A stretch of 64,000 nucleotides of DNA. Origin: Croceicoccus bisphenolivorans. Lineage in GTDB: Bacteria > Pseudomonadota > Alphaproteobacteria > Sphingomonadales > Sphingomonadaceae. Shown here in pieces: positions 52,262 through 61,188 of the stretch; the stretch's first letter is position 1; the number at the start of each line of letters is the position of its first letter. A model generated the notes under the pieces. That model was not told where the DNA came from. It saw only the letters and a list, made by a program, of their open reading frames with translations, and searched no databases. The stretch covers positions 7,715 through 71,714 of the forward strand of contig NZ_LRSE01000006.1 in the NCBI RefSeq assembly GCF_001634625.1, given 5' to 3'. A program made the position numbers and the translations under genes.

Positions 52262-53224
52262 ATGGCAACGCATACCACCCGCATGCTCATCATCGGCTCC
52301 GGCCCTGCCGGCCTTTCAGCCGCGATCTATGGCGCGCGCGCGGGGATGGAGCCGATCGTGGTGCAGGGTCTGCAGCCCGGCGGGCAGCTGACGATCACCA
52401 CGGACGTGGAGAACTATCCCGGTTTCCGCGACGTGATCCAGGGCCCTTGGCTGATGCAGGAAATGCAGGCGCAGGCCGAACACGTCGGGACACGGATGAT
52501 GTGGGACACGATCGTCGATGTCGACATCGCGGGCGGCTCTCCGTTCAAGGCAGTCGGCGACAGCGGCGACGAATACGTGGGTGACGTGCTGGTGATCGCA
52601 ACTGGTGCCCAGGCCAAGTGGCTTGGCGTAGAAGGCGAACAGGAATGGTCCGGCAAGGGCGTTTCCGCCTGTGCCACGTGCGACGGGTTCTTCTATCGCG
52701 GCAAGAAGGTCGTGGTGATCGGCGGCGGCAATACCGCGGTCGAGGAAGCGCTCTATCTCACCAACCACTCCGACGATGTGACCCTGATCCATCGCCGCGA
52801 TGAACTGCGTTCGGAAAAGATCCTGCAGGAACGGCTGTTCGCCAATCCCAAGATCTCCACCTTGTGGAACAAGACTGTCGAACGGTTCGAGGGCGAGGAG
52901 GGCAAGGGCCTGACGCATCTCGTGCTTCGGGATACCGTCACCGGCGAGGAAAGCCGGTTCGACACCGAGGGCGCCTTCGTCGCGATCGGCCATGCCCCGT
53001 CGACGGAACTGTTCAAGGACAAGCTGGAAATGGACGCCAGCGGCTATCTCATCGTGGAAGCCGGTACGCCCAAGACCGCGGTGCCCGGCGTTTTCGCATG
53101 TGGCGACGTGATGGACCATACCTATCGCCAGGCCGTGACGGCGGCGGGAACGGGGTGCATGGCCGCGCTTGATGCGGAACGCTTCCTCGCCACGCTCGAC
53201 TTCGCGCGCGAAGCAGCGGAATAG
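52262..53224 (+). CDS. trxB: Thioredoxin-disulfide reductase
   Basis: A 320-residue low-molecular-weight thioredoxin reductase. It has the FAD motif IIGSGPAGLSAAIYGAR, redox-active Cys137 and Cys140 in CATC, the NADPH motif VIGGGNTAVEEAL and the C-terminal FACGDVMD. It keeps thioredoxin reduced, which the NrdA CLAC tail would draw upon. I chose the ATG at 52262 for family length. Confidence 0.96.
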   Translation: MATHTTRMLIIGSGPAGLSAAIYGARAGMEPIVVQGLQPGGQLTITTDVENYPGFRDVIQGPWLMQEMQAQAEHVGTRMMWDTIVDVDIAGGSPFKAVGDSGDEYVGDVLVIATGAQAKWLGVEGEQEWSGKGVSACATCDGFFYRGKKVVVIGGGNTAVEEALYLTNHSDDVTLIHRRDELRSEKILQERLFANPKISTLWNKTVERFEGEEGKGLTHLVLRDTVTGEESRFDTEGAFVAIGHAPSTELFKDKLEMDASGYLIVEAGTPKTAVPGVFACGDVMDHTYRQAVTAAGTGCMAALDAERFLATLDFAREAAE

Positions 53225-53227
53225 GCG

Positions 53228-53509
53228 CTATCCGGCGCGCTTTTCCTCTACATAGGCGAGAAGCGCGCCGTAGGTTTCCAGCATTTCGCCGTCGACATCC
53301 TCATCCTCTATGATGATGTCGCAGCGATCCTCGATTTCGGTCAGCAATCCGGCAACGGCCTGCGAATCGAGTTCGGGCAACGCGCCGAACAATTCCGTAT
53401 CCGCATCGAACGCCGCGACACGTTCGGGAGAGAGGGCGAGAACGTCGCTCAGGATCTCGCGCAGGATATCGTCGCTTGCGCGCGCCTGGGAAGGGGATAC
53501 CTCGTGCAT
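53228..53509 (-). CDS. Acyl carrier protein, exosortase-associated type
   Basis: A 93-residue acidic ACP. The phosphopantetheine attachment serine is in LPELDSQAV (about residue 48), followed by the usual helical pattern. I chose the ATG at 53509 because the longer frame to 53557 would overlap the start of the divergent ligase. Being divergent from an exosortase A-associated acyl-CoA ligase and PLP decarboxylase makes it the likely acyl acceptor in that system. Confidence 0.82.
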   Translation of the reverse strand: MHEVSPSQARASDDILREILSDVLALSPERVAAFDADTELFGALPELDSQAVAGLLTEIEDRCDIIIEDEDVDGEMLETYGALLAYVEEKRAG

Positions 53510-53547
53510 GGCCGCGCACTTAGCTTTTGTATGATGGGTAGGCAAGC

Positions 53548-55125
53548 ATGGCAGCAAATGGCGACTGTGCTATGCGCGTGGCGATGAACAGCAATGCACC
53601 CTTGGCCGATCCGCAACCGCTGGACCGGCTGGCCCTGAGAGGCGAGCCCGGCGCGACTGCGCTCGTGCTCAAAGGGCGGGTGCTGGACTATGCCGCGCTG
53701 GAACGGGAAATCGCTCTTCTTGCCGGCTGGCTGGGGCAGCAGGGGTACCTGCCGGGTGCCCGCATTGCCGGTTGGGCCGGCAAGGGCTGGCTCACTTGCC
53801 TGCTCCCGCTGGCGGCGCCGAGGGCGGGGCTGGTCCATGTTCCGGTAAATCCCCTGCTGAAGCGGGCGCAAGTGGCGCATATCCTTGCCGATAGCGGTGC
53901 CAGCGCTCTTATCGCGAACAAGGGCAGGCTGGACGGTTTGCAGGCAGGCGACGTGCCGAAAGGCTGCATGGTCCACGACGAGGTGGATGTCGAACAGTCG
54001 GTGGCTGCGGCGGATCCGATGCCCCCGTCGAATGCCGACCCGGATACCTTGGCCGCCATACTTTACACCAGCGGCTCCACGGGCAGGCCGAAGGGCGTGA
54101 TGCTGAGCCATGCGAACCTGTGGCTGGGGGCGGAGGCCGTGGCAGGCTACCTCGCTCTCGACCCGTCCGACCGCACATTGGCCCTGTTGCCGCTGGCCTT
54201 CGATTATGGGCAGAACCAGTTGCTTTCGAGCTGGTTTGCCGGCGCATCGGCGGTGCCGCTCGACTACCTTTTGCCGCGCGAGGTGGTGAAGGCGGTTGCC
54301 CGCCACGGCATCACGACGCTTGCCGCTGTCCCTCCGCTGTGGACCCAGCTGCTGGAGCAGGACTGGTCCGATGATGCCGTCTCTTCGCTGCGCAGGCTTA
54401 CCAACAGCGGCGGGGCGCTGGGCGAACCGCTCGTCCGCCGTCTGCGCGCGCGTTTTCCCGATGCAAGGCTCTTCGCGATGTATGGCCTGACCGAAGCGTT
54501 CCGCTCGACGTTCCTGCCGCCAGAGCTGATCGATACACACCCAACTTCCATCGGTGGTGCGATTCCGCATGCAGAGGTTCTGGTGATGAAGGACGACGGC
54601 ACGCTCGCCGCGAATGGCGAGGAAGGTGAACTTGTTCATGCCGGACCGCTGGTCGCGCAAGGTTACTGGCAGGACGATGCCCGCACGCAGGAGCGGTTTC
54701 GCCCTACTCCATCGGGATCGTCCTATGGCGGCATCGCGGTCTGGTCTGGCGACCGGGTCCGTTACGACGGGGAGGGGCTGCTCCATTTCGTCGGCCGGCG
54801 CGATGCGATGATCAAGTCGCTGGGCCAGCGCATCAGCCCGCAGGAGATCGAGGAAGCCGCGATGGCGACCGGACTGGTTGCCGAGTGCATTGCCATCGGC
54901 GTTCCCGATGAGAAGCTGGGGCAAGCCGTGCACCTCGTGGCACGCGCAAATGCAGGCCTCGATCCCGACACGGCCTCTGCCAACCTCGTCACTGCCTTGC
55001 GGCGGGATTTGCCCAATTACATGCAGCCCCAGGCCATCCACTGGCGAAAGGAGTTGCCCAAGGGGGCGACCGGCAAGCTGGATCGTGCGGGAATTGCTCG
55101 CGAATTGTTGGAGATGAATGCGTGA
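53548..55125 (+). CDS. AMP-forming acyl-CoA ligase, exosortase A system-associated
   Basis: A 525-residue ANL-superfamily adenylating enzyme. The P-loop is YTSGSTGRPKGVM (about 172-184), the A5 region is MYGLTEAFRSTF, the A8 hinge is GDRVRYDGEG and the C-terminal catalytic lysine lies in KGATGKLDR. It activates an unknown acid as acyl-AMP/thioester. The following gene is the PLP decarboxylase typical of the same exosortase A module, with a GTGA overlap. Neither an exosortase nor a PEP-CTERM protein is in the window. Confidence 0.85.
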   Translation: MAANGDCAMRVAMNSNAPLADPQPLDRLALRGEPGATALVLKGRVLDYAALEREIALLAGWLGQQGYLPGARIAGWAGKGWLTCLLPLAAPRAGLVHVPVNPLLKRAQVAHILADSGASALIANKGRLDGLQAGDVPKGCMVHDEVDVEQSVAAADPMPPSNADPDTLAAILYTSGSTGRPKGVMLSHANLWLGAEAVAGYLALDPSDRTLALLPLAFDYGQNQLLSSWFAGASAVPLDYLLPREVVKAVARHGITTLAAVPPLWTQLLEQDWSDDAVSSLRRLTNSGGALGEPLVRRLRARFPDARLFAMYGLTEAFRSTFLPPELIDTHPTSIGGAIPHAEVLVMKDDGTLAANGEEGELVHAGPLVAQGYWQDDARTQERFRPTPSGSSYGGIAVWSGDRVRYDGEGLLHFVGRRDAMIKSLGQRISPQEIEEAAMATGLVAECIAIGVPDEKLGQAVHLVARANAGLDPDTASANLVTALRRDLPNYMQPQAIHWRKELPKGATGKLDRAGIARELLEMNA

Positions 55126-56351
55126 AGGCGATGGGGCCGGTGCCGGCGGGATATACCGGTTCGGGTGGAGAACTGCTGATCGGCGGGCACCCTGCTTCCC
55201 AATGGGTCGGACAGGCAGGAGCGACACCGCTTTTCGTTTACGACGGGGCCATGCTCGATGCGCGGGTGGCACGGCTGCGTGCCGCGATGCCGCAGCGGCT
55301 GGCGATACACTACGCGGTGAAGGCCAATCCCTTTGGCCCTGTGCTGGAGCGGATGGCATCGCTGGTCGACGGTTTCGACATCGCCTCTGGCGGAGAGCTT
55401 TCGCTGGCGACGGCAGCGGGCATGCCGGCGGCGAAGATCAGTTTTGCCGGTCCCGGCAAGGACGATGGGGAGATTGAGGCGGCGATCGTGCAGGGCGCGA
55501 CTCTCAACCTCGAATCCGTGCGAGAGTTCGAACGCGCACTCTCGATTGGCGAACGCACCGGCGTTCGGCCACGGCTTGCGGTCAGGGTGAACCCGGATTT
55601 CGATCTCAAGGGGTCGGGCATGAAGATGGGCGGCGGCGCAAAGCCGTTCGGGATCGACGCGGCCCATGTGCCCAATCTGGTGCGCAGGATCGTGGACAGC
55701 GGTGCGCAGTGGCGCGGTTTCCATATCTTTGCTGGCAGTCAGGCTCTCTCGGCCGATGCCGTGATCGAGATGCAGACGCAGACCGTCGCGCTGGCTGTCA
55801 GGCTGGCCGAGAAGGCGGGAGCGGAGCTTGCGCACTGCAACCTTGGTGGTGGCTTCGGTATCCCCTACTTTCCCGGCGACGAACCGCTGGACATCGCCGC
55901 AGTGGGCGACGCGCTGGGCGAAACGCTAGAGGCTTTGCCAGCTGCCTATGCGAAGACCGAATTCGCAATCGAGCTGGGCCGTTGGCTGGTTGGCCAAGCG
56001 GGCGTGTACCTGACGCGCGTGCTCGACGTGAAGGATAGCCACGGGGAGACTTTCGTGGTCGTGGATGGCGGGCTTCATCACCAGTTGGCCGCGTCGGGCA
56101 ATTTCGGAACCGTGGTGCGGCGAAACTATCCCGTTGCGGTCGCCAACAGGTTCGGGGACGAGCCGTCGGGCGAACCGCAGAGCATCGTCGGCCGCTTGTG
56201 CACGCCGATCGACCGGCTTGCCGAAAAGGTGGCCTTACCCATTATGCAGGAGGGCGATCTGGTCGCCGTATTCTGTGCCGGAGCCTATGGGGCCAGCGCG
56301 AGTCCCGCCATGTTCCTAGGTCACGGACCTGCACGCGAGATCCTGGTCTAG
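55122..56351 (+). CDS. PLP-dependent decarboxylase, exosortase A system-associated
   Basis: A 409-residue fold-III PLP enzyme related to diaminopimelate decarboxylase. The PLP lysine is in IHYAVKANPFGPVL (about residue 69), the phosphate-binding GGGFG motif around residue 245 and the catalytic CAGAYGAS region near the C terminus. It probably makes a small amine or modifies an amino acid used in the exosortase/EPS-linked pathway. It starts at GTG, coupled to the ligase gene. Confidence 0.87.
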   Translation: MKAMGPVPAGYTGSGGELLIGGHPASQWVGQAGATPLFVYDGAMLDARVARLRAAMPQRLAIHYAVKANPFGPVLERMASLVDGFDIASGGELSLATAAGMPAAKISFAGPGKDDGEIEAAIVQGATLNLESVREFERALSIGERTGVRPRLAVRVNPDFDLKGSGMKMGGGAKPFGIDAAHVPNLVRRIVDSGAQWRGFHIFAGSQALSADAVIEMQTQTVALAVRLAEKAGAELAHCNLGGGFGIPYFPGDEPLDIAAVGDALGETLEALPAAYAKTEFAIELGRWLVGQAGVYLTRVLDVKDSHGETFVVVDGGLHHQLAASGNFGTVVRRNYPVAVANRFGDEPSGEPQSIVGRLCTPIDRLAEKVALPIMQEGDLVAVFCAGAYGASASPAMFLGHGPAREILV

Positions 56352-56466
56352 GGCGCGAATCGATCCATTCCTGATCGATCTGGCGGGCGTTCTGCCGAAT
56401 TCGGTAATCCCGATGCCGGGTTTGCTGCAATCCGGATGAATCCGTACTTCTTTTCAACGACTTCAC

Positions 56467-56521
56467 GTTGCAACATTTGCAGGTCAGGGGAAGCTGCACA
56501 CGGAACGTCACATGTTGCAAC
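56467..56521. repeat. Two GTTGCAAC palindromic boxes
   Basis: The 8-bp palindrome GTTGCAAC occurs at 56467-56474 and 56514-56521, 47 bp apart. The second overlaps the start codon of the following gene. A protein bound here would block both promoter and initiation region, so autoregulation is a possibility. Confidence 0.4.
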
Positions 56522-57168
56522 AACCGACCATCACTGCGGCTGACGCGCGCTTCAATCGCAAGCTGGCAGGGCCGGCGCGCACACTGCGTCATTGCCTCGA
56601 TGCATTGAAACGTGGCGACCGCGCCGTCGTGCTGACGGCGCGCCGCGCCAGTGAACGCAGGGCACTGCTTGCCGAAGTGGCTCGTCTGGCCGGTCCGGGA
56701 ATTCGCCTTCTGGCCGATATTGACGGTGGCGAAGTTGCCGGAACGCTCGGCGCGCGGCTTGCGTCACATGGCATTGCCCGGATCGCGCCTTTCGATCGCG
56801 GCAGGCAGGTTCGTCGTACCACGGCGGCAGGGGCTTTGCTGATTGTGGACAATGCCCACATGCTTTCCCCGCAAGACATCGCGCTCCTCGCGAACCTGGG
56901 GGAGGGGGGCGCTTGTGCGCCGGTTCAGGTCGTGATCGCCGGTTCCGCCCACTTGTTCGGGGTGTTGTGCCGTCCAGAAGCCGATCCGCTTTGGCGGCAG
57001 GTCCGGCTTGCGATCGCGATGGAGGAAGCGGCAATGCCTGAAGGCATTTCGGATATCGCCACGCTGGAGGCGGAGATTTCGCGCACGCGCGCCCGGCTTG
57101 AAGCGCAGCAGCGGATCCTGTCCATCTTCGCGGACAGTCCCGCCCCTGCGCTTCGCCCCAAGGTGTGA
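56512..57168 (+). CDS. Unrecognised protein with Walker-B-like motif
   Basis: A 218-residue protein. ALLIVDNAHMLSPQDIALL (about 108-126) has the look of a Walker B strand followed by a sensor helix in ExeA/AAA-type ATPases, and the SAHLFGVL segment fits sensor I. No Walker A loop is present, so nucleotide hydrolysis is doubtful. The C terminus is a coiled coil (SRTRARLEAQQRILSIFA). It could be a degenerate relative of the exosortase-locus ATPase, given the adjacent genes, but this is speculative. The ATG lies inside the second GTTGCAAC repeat. Confidence 0.6.
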   Translation: MLQQPTITAADARFNRKLAGPARTLRHCLDALKRGDRAVVLTARRASERRALLAEVARLAGPGIRLLADIDGGEVAGTLGARLASHGIARIAPFDRGRQVRRTTAAGALLIVDNAHMLSPQDIALLANLGEGGACAPVQVVIAGSAHLFGVLCRPEADPLWRQVRLAIAMEEAAMPEGISDIATLEAEISRTRARLEAQQRILSIFADSPAPALRPKV

Positions 57169-57873
57169 TCAGCGGCTGTCGACAAGCACCAGTTCGACAC
57201 CCGATTTCGCCATCACGTCCAGAGCATCCTCGCCTGTGATCGCGACACCGTCGCGCGATGCTGCGGCGTGGCCATTCACCGTGATCTCGCCGCCGACCGG
57301 CACGAGATAATAGTGCCGTTCAGGATCGATCGGCAGATCGATCCGGTCGCCCTCTACCAGCGTGGCCGCAAGCAGGCGTGCGTCGGTGTTGAGCGACAGG
57401 ATTTCCTCTCCTGCCTCACCATCGTGACCGCTGGCCAGAGTGATCCACCGACCGGCCCTGTCGCCCTTGGGAAAGGCACGCCGGCCCCATCTGGGTGCAT
57501 CGCCCATCCGGTCAGGCACGATCCAGATCTGGAACAGCTCTGTCGGTTCGTCCTCCATGTTGTACTCGGCATGGGTGATGCCCGTACCCGCGCTCATCAC
57601 CTGCACGTCGCCGGCGGCGGTTCGGCCTTCGTTTCCAAGGCTGTCGCGGTGGCTGATCGCGCCCTTACGGACGTAGGTGATGATTTCCATGTCGCGATGC
57701 GGGTGCGGCGGGAAACCGGATCGCGCATCGATCCAGTCGTCGTTCCAGACGCGCAGCGCGCCCCAGCCCATCCGCTGCGGATCGTGGTAGCCGGAAAAGC
57801 TAAAGTGGTAGCTGGTATCCAGCCAGCCGTGGTTCGCCTTACCCAGTTGGTCGAAGGGCCTGATCTCGATCAT
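57169..57873 (-). CDS. Pirin family protein
   Basis: A 234-residue bicupin. The metal site is visible as FPPHPHRDMEIITYV (about 54-68, His-x-His) with the downstream GITHAEYNMEDEPTELFQIWI (about 100-120). Bacterial pirins include quercetinase-like dioxygenases and redox regulators. I chose the ATG at 57873, the first methionine with the family-typical IEIRPFDQLG start. It is convergent with the preceding + gene, whose stop almost touches its own. Confidence 0.9.
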   Translation of the reverse strand: MIEIRPFDQLGKANHGWLDTSYHFSFSGYHDPQRMGWGALRVWNDDWIDARSGFPPHPHRDMEIITYVRKGAISHRDSLGNEGRTAAGDVQVMSAGTGITHAEYNMEDEPTELFQIWIVPDRMGDAPRWGRRAFPKGDRAGRWITLASGHDGEAGEEILSLNTDARLLAATLVEGDRIDLPIDPERHYYLVPVGGEITVNGHAAASRDGVAITGEDALDVMAKSGVELVLVDSR

Positions 57874-57991
57874 GTCATTTTCCACGTCGGCGGGGTTGCC
57901 CGCATCTACGGGGCCGCCGGTATGGAACCGATGTGGGGCATCTCCGGTACCGCTCAAGAAGGCACACGGGTGTACCCGCCCGTGCGAACCG

Positions 57992-59107
57992 CTATTCTTC
58001 GCCGTGTCCTCGGGCGAGGTAATCCTCGCTCTGCATTTCCATCAGGCGGCTGACGGTCCTGTCGAATTCGAACCGGCCGTCGCCTGCCTCGTAAAGGTCT
58101 GCCGGCTGCGCATCGGCAGTAGCGATCAGTTTCACGCCGTTTTCGTAAAAGGCGTCGATCAGTGTCACGAACCGCGCAGCTTCGTTGCGCATGTCCGGCC
58201 CCATCCTGGGAATCGCGACGACGAAGACGGAGTGATAGTGCCGGGCGATGGCCAAATAGTCCGAAGCCCCTTTCGGTTCCCCGCAAAGCCGTTTGAAGGA
58301 GAATACCGCCACGCCCTTCAGGCTTTTTGGCACGTGGATCGTCCGCCCGGTACCAACCTGCAGTTCCGCGCCGGTCACGTGTTCAGCGTCCTCCGGCGGA
58401 TAGTCGGTCAGGCGATAGAACAGTTCGCGCACCCTGGCGGTCGCTTCGGGGCCGATCGGCGTGTACCAGACTTCCATGCCGCCGAGCCGTTCAAGTCGGT
58501 AATCGGTCGGCCCGTTGAGTGTCAGAACCTCCAACCTCTCCTCGATCAGCGCGATGAACGGCAGGAAATGCTCGCGATTCAAGCCGTCCTTGTACAACTC
58601 GTGCGGTGCGCGGTTGGATGTGGTCACGATGGTGACGCCGCTGCGGATCAGGGCGGTGAACAGCCGGCTCATGATCATGGCGTCGGCCGAATTGTTCACG
58701 ACCATTTCGTCGAATGCGAGTACCCGCGCTTCGGCTGCCAGTCCGGCGGCGACAGGGGCGATGGGGTCGCCGCTTTCCTTCTTGCGCTCTTCCCGGATGC
58801 GGGCGTGCACGTCCAGCATGAATTCGTGGAAGTGGGCGCGGCGCTTTGCCGTGATGCCGAGCGTGTCGTGGAACAGGTCCATCAGCATGGACTTGCCGCG
58901 CCCGACGCCGCCCCACATGTACACCCCTTGCGGAGATTGCGCAGAAGAGCCGCCGAAAATCCGCTTGATGAAGCCCGTCTTGGCCGGTGCTGCCTCCAGT
59001 TCGCATTGGAGCTTGTCGAGCCGTTCAGCAGCAGCCCGTTGTTCAGCGTCCGGCCGAAGCTCGCCTCCGGCAAGGAGGGCTTCGTATCGATCGAGCAATC
59101 CGGCCAT
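57992..59107 (-). CDS. zapE: ZapE/AFG1-like ATPase
   Basis: A 371-residue P-loop ATPase of the AFG1 family. Walker A is MWGGVGRGKSMLMDLF (about 65-80), Walker B lies in VLAFDEMVVN (about 138-147), and TTSNRAPHELYKDGLNREHFLPFI is the sensor region. ZapE associates with FtsZ late in division, particularly under stress. The thioesterase gene sits eight bases upstream on the same strand, suggesting an operon. Confidence 0.93.
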   Translation of the reverse strand: MAGLLDRYEALLAGGELRPDAEQRAAAERLDKLQCELEAAPAKTGFIKRIFGGSSAQSPQGVYMWGGVGRGKSMLMDLFHDTLGITAKRRAHFHEFMLDVHARIREERKKESGDPIAPVAAGLAAEARVLAFDEMVVNNSADAMIMSRLFTALIRSGVTIVTTSNRAPHELYKDGLNREHFLPFIALIEERLEVLTLNGPTDYRLERLGGMEVWYTPIGPEATARVRELFYRLTDYPPEDAEHVTGAELQVGTGRTIHVPKSLKGVAVFSFKRLCGEPKGASDYLAIARHYHSVFVVAIPRMGPDMRNEAARFVTLIDAFYENGVKLIATADAQPADLYEAGDGRFEFDRTVSRLMEMQSEDYLARGHGEE

Positions 59108-59115
59108 TCGGTTGA

Positions 59116-59553
59116 TCAGCTCAACTTGCGGAACAGGCCCGTGAACGAGGCGACACGCTCCTCGTCCTGTACGACCAGGCCGCGCATGAACAGCATCCGG
59201 CCGGTTTCACGGGTGACTTCGACCAGAGCGTCGATGCTGCGACCAAGAATGCCGGGGCTGAGAAACTGGACTTGCAGATCAACCGTTACCGCACGCATCT
59301 GGTCTTTCGCGGTGATCACCGTCGAACCCGCGAACATCGCCGAATCGATGAGAGACAGGATCGCGCCGCCATGCATCACGCCGTTTACGTTCGTGTGCCG
59401 GTCATCCGCTTCAATGCGGATGCGCGCAGTATGCGGATCGTCGAGACGGACGAGCATCCTTCCCAGTACGAGATGGTTGAACCGGGCGGAATCGCTGACG
59501 CGCCATTCCTGCCAACCCGGATGATCGGGTGCTGGATATAGCGAATCTACCAT
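59116..59553 (-). CDS. PaaI-type hot-dog thioesterase
   Basis: A 145-residue hot-dog protein with the motif HTNVNGVMHGGAILSLIDSAMFAG (split at about 53-76), the catalytic Asp/His region of PaaI-like acyl-CoA thioesterases. The substrate is unknown. It sits between sdhB and zapE on the same strand with short gaps (14 and 8 bp), so the three may be cotranscribed. Confidence 0.85.
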   Translation of the reverse strand: MVDSLYPAPDHPGWQEWRVSDSARFNHLVLGRMLVRLDDPHTARIRIEADDRHTNVNGVMHGGAILSLIDSAMFAGSTVITAKDQMRAVTVDLQVQFLSPGILGRSIDALVEVTRETGRMLFMRGLVVQDEERVASFTGLFRKLS

Positions 59554-59567
59554 CTAATTCAGCCGGA

Positions 59568-60353
59568 TCAGACGAGCCGTTCGGCTTCCATCTTCTTGAT
59601 CTCGGCAATCGCCTTGGCGGGCGACAGGCCCTTCGGACAGACGTTGGCGCAGTTCATGATGGTGTGGCAGCGATAGAGGCGGAAAGGATCCTCCAGCTCG
59701 TCAAGACGCTCGCCCGTCATCTCGTCACGGCTGTCGGCCAGCCAGCGATAGGCCTGAAGCAGAATGGCCGGGCCAAGGAACTTGTCGGAATTCCACCAGT
59801 AGCTGGGGCACGATGTGGAGCAGCAGGCGCACAGAATGCATTCGTACAGGCCGTCCAGCTTGTTACGGTCTTCCGGCGACTGCAGGCGTTCCTTGCCCGA
59901 CGGGGCGGGCGTCACGGTCTGCAGCCAGGGACGGATCGAGGCGTACTGCGCGTAGAAGTGCGTAAAATCTGGGACGAGGTCCTTGATGACTTCCATGTGG
60001 GGCAGCGGCGTGATGCGGATTTCGCCCGAACCGCAATCCTCGATCGCGGTGGTGCAGGCAAGGCCGTTGCGACCGTTGATGTTCATCGCACAGGAACCGC
60101 AGATGCCTTCGCGGCAGGAACGGCGGAACGTCAGCGACGGGTCCATCTCGTTCTTCATCTTGATCAGCGCGTCCAGCACCATCGGGCCGCATACGTCCAG
60201 ATCGATCTCGAAAACGTCGTAGCGCGGGTTTTCGCCGCTGTCGGGATCATAGCGGTAGACCTTGAAGTTTTTCTTCGCGCCGCCGGTTTCCGCCTTGTGC
60301 GTGCGTGTCTTGCCGGTGATCCGGCTGTTCTTCGGCAGAGCGAACTGGGCCAT
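59568..60353 (-). CDS. sdhB: Succinate dehydrogenase iron-sulfur subunit
   Basis: A 261-residue SdhB. The [2Fe-2S] ligands are in CREGICGSC with a distal Cys in GLACTT. The [4Fe-4S] cluster uses [12 protein letters not shown] and the [3Fe-4S] cluster [12 protein letters not shown]. It passes electrons from SdhA to quinone at the inner membrane. sdhA, sdhC and sdhD are not in this window, so sdhB is either last in its operon or separated. The region 60354-60522 upstream shows no sdhA tail. Confidence 0.96.
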   Translation of the reverse strand: MAQFALPKNSRITGKTRTHKAETGGAKKNFKVYRYDPDSGENPRYDVFEIDLDVCGPMVLDALIKMKNEMDPSLTFRRSCREGICGSCAMNINGRNGLACTTAIEDCGSGEIRITPLPHMEVIKDLVPDFTHFYAQYASIRPWLQTVTPAPSGKERLQSPEDRNKLDGLYECILCACCSTSCPSYWWNSDKFLGPAILLQAYRWLADSRDEMTGERLDELEDPFRLYRCHTIMNCANVCPKGLSPAKAIAEIKKMEAERLV

Positions 60354-60522
60354 GTGCTGTAAACCTACCCCGATTAAAAGCGTGGCCCCGCGTCAACATG
60401 ACCTCGGGCAACAAGTCAAGGGTGCTGCGCCGCAGCGCAAACATTTGTGAGGGGCGGCGGGCGGGCGTTGCGCTATTATTTCGCCCGGTATAGTTCGCCC
60501 GTGCAGTCATCGGGAGCAGGAC

Positions 60523-61188
60523 TTGAAGCGCAGGATCGCGATCTACGACCTTGACGGGACGTTGCTGAAGCGCGCGACTTTCACGCCGTTCCTGCTGTTC
60601 GCGGCGCGCCGGCGTGCGGTGTGGAGACTAGCGCTCGCCCCGGTGTGGGTGGGGGCGATGATCGGGTACAAGGCGGGCCTTTACTCGCGTGAGGCACTGA
60701 AAGGCTTCGGACTGCGCCTGATGGTGGGACGGATCGACCAGTCCGCCCTCCACGATCTCGCGTGTGCCTTTGCCGATTCAGTGATGCCGTCATGGATTGC
60801 GCGAGGCGCGGCAGTCGCGCTGGAACGCGACCGCGCCGAGGGGCGTATGCTCGTCCTCGCGACTGCGGCGATGGCGTTCTACGCCGGCGAGATCGCGCGC
60901 CGGATCGGGTTCGACCACGTGATCGCCACCCGCCATGCCGATCCGGCAGGCGACATCTGCCGTATAGCGGGGGGAAATTGCTACGGCACGGCCAAGGTCC
61001 CGCGCGTGGAGACGCTGCTGGCCGACCTCGGCATCGATCGGGCCGATTGCGATATCCGTTTTTACAGTGACAGCCTGAGTGACGCGCCATTGCTAGACTG
61101 GGCGGACGAGGGCGTGCTGGTAAATGGCGGAGCAGGCGCACGGCGCTACGCGAGCACGCGGAATTGGGTGGCGGCCGACTTCCGTTAG
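60523..61188 (+). CDS. HAD-IB family hydrolase
   Basis: A 221-residue HAD phosphatase. Motif I is AIYDLDGTLL (nucleophile Asp near residue 9), motif II lies in LVLATAAM, and motif III/IV is FYSDSLSDAPLLD. HAD-IB members hydrolyse phosphomonoesters such as phosphoserine or lipid phosphates. It starts at TTG behind GGGAGCAGGA, divergent from sdhB. Its stop overlaps that of the convergent flippase by four bases. Confidence 0.87.
   Translation: MKRRIAIYDLDGTLLKRATFTPFLLFAARRRAVWRLALAPVWVGAMIGYKAGLYSREALKGFGLRLMVGRIDQSALHDLACAFADSVMPSWIARGAAVALERDRAEGRMLVLATAAMAFYAGEIARRIGFDHVIATRHADPAGDICRIAGGNCYGTAKVPRVETLLADLGIDRADCDIRFYSDSLSDAPLLDWADEGVLVNGGAGARRYASTRNWVAADFR

Noticed and set aside
53449-55359. 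636-codon minus-strand frame across the acyl-CoA ligase
   Set aside because: It is a shadow of the ligase, ACP and decarboxylase genes. It has no domain character and overlaps three well-supported genes.
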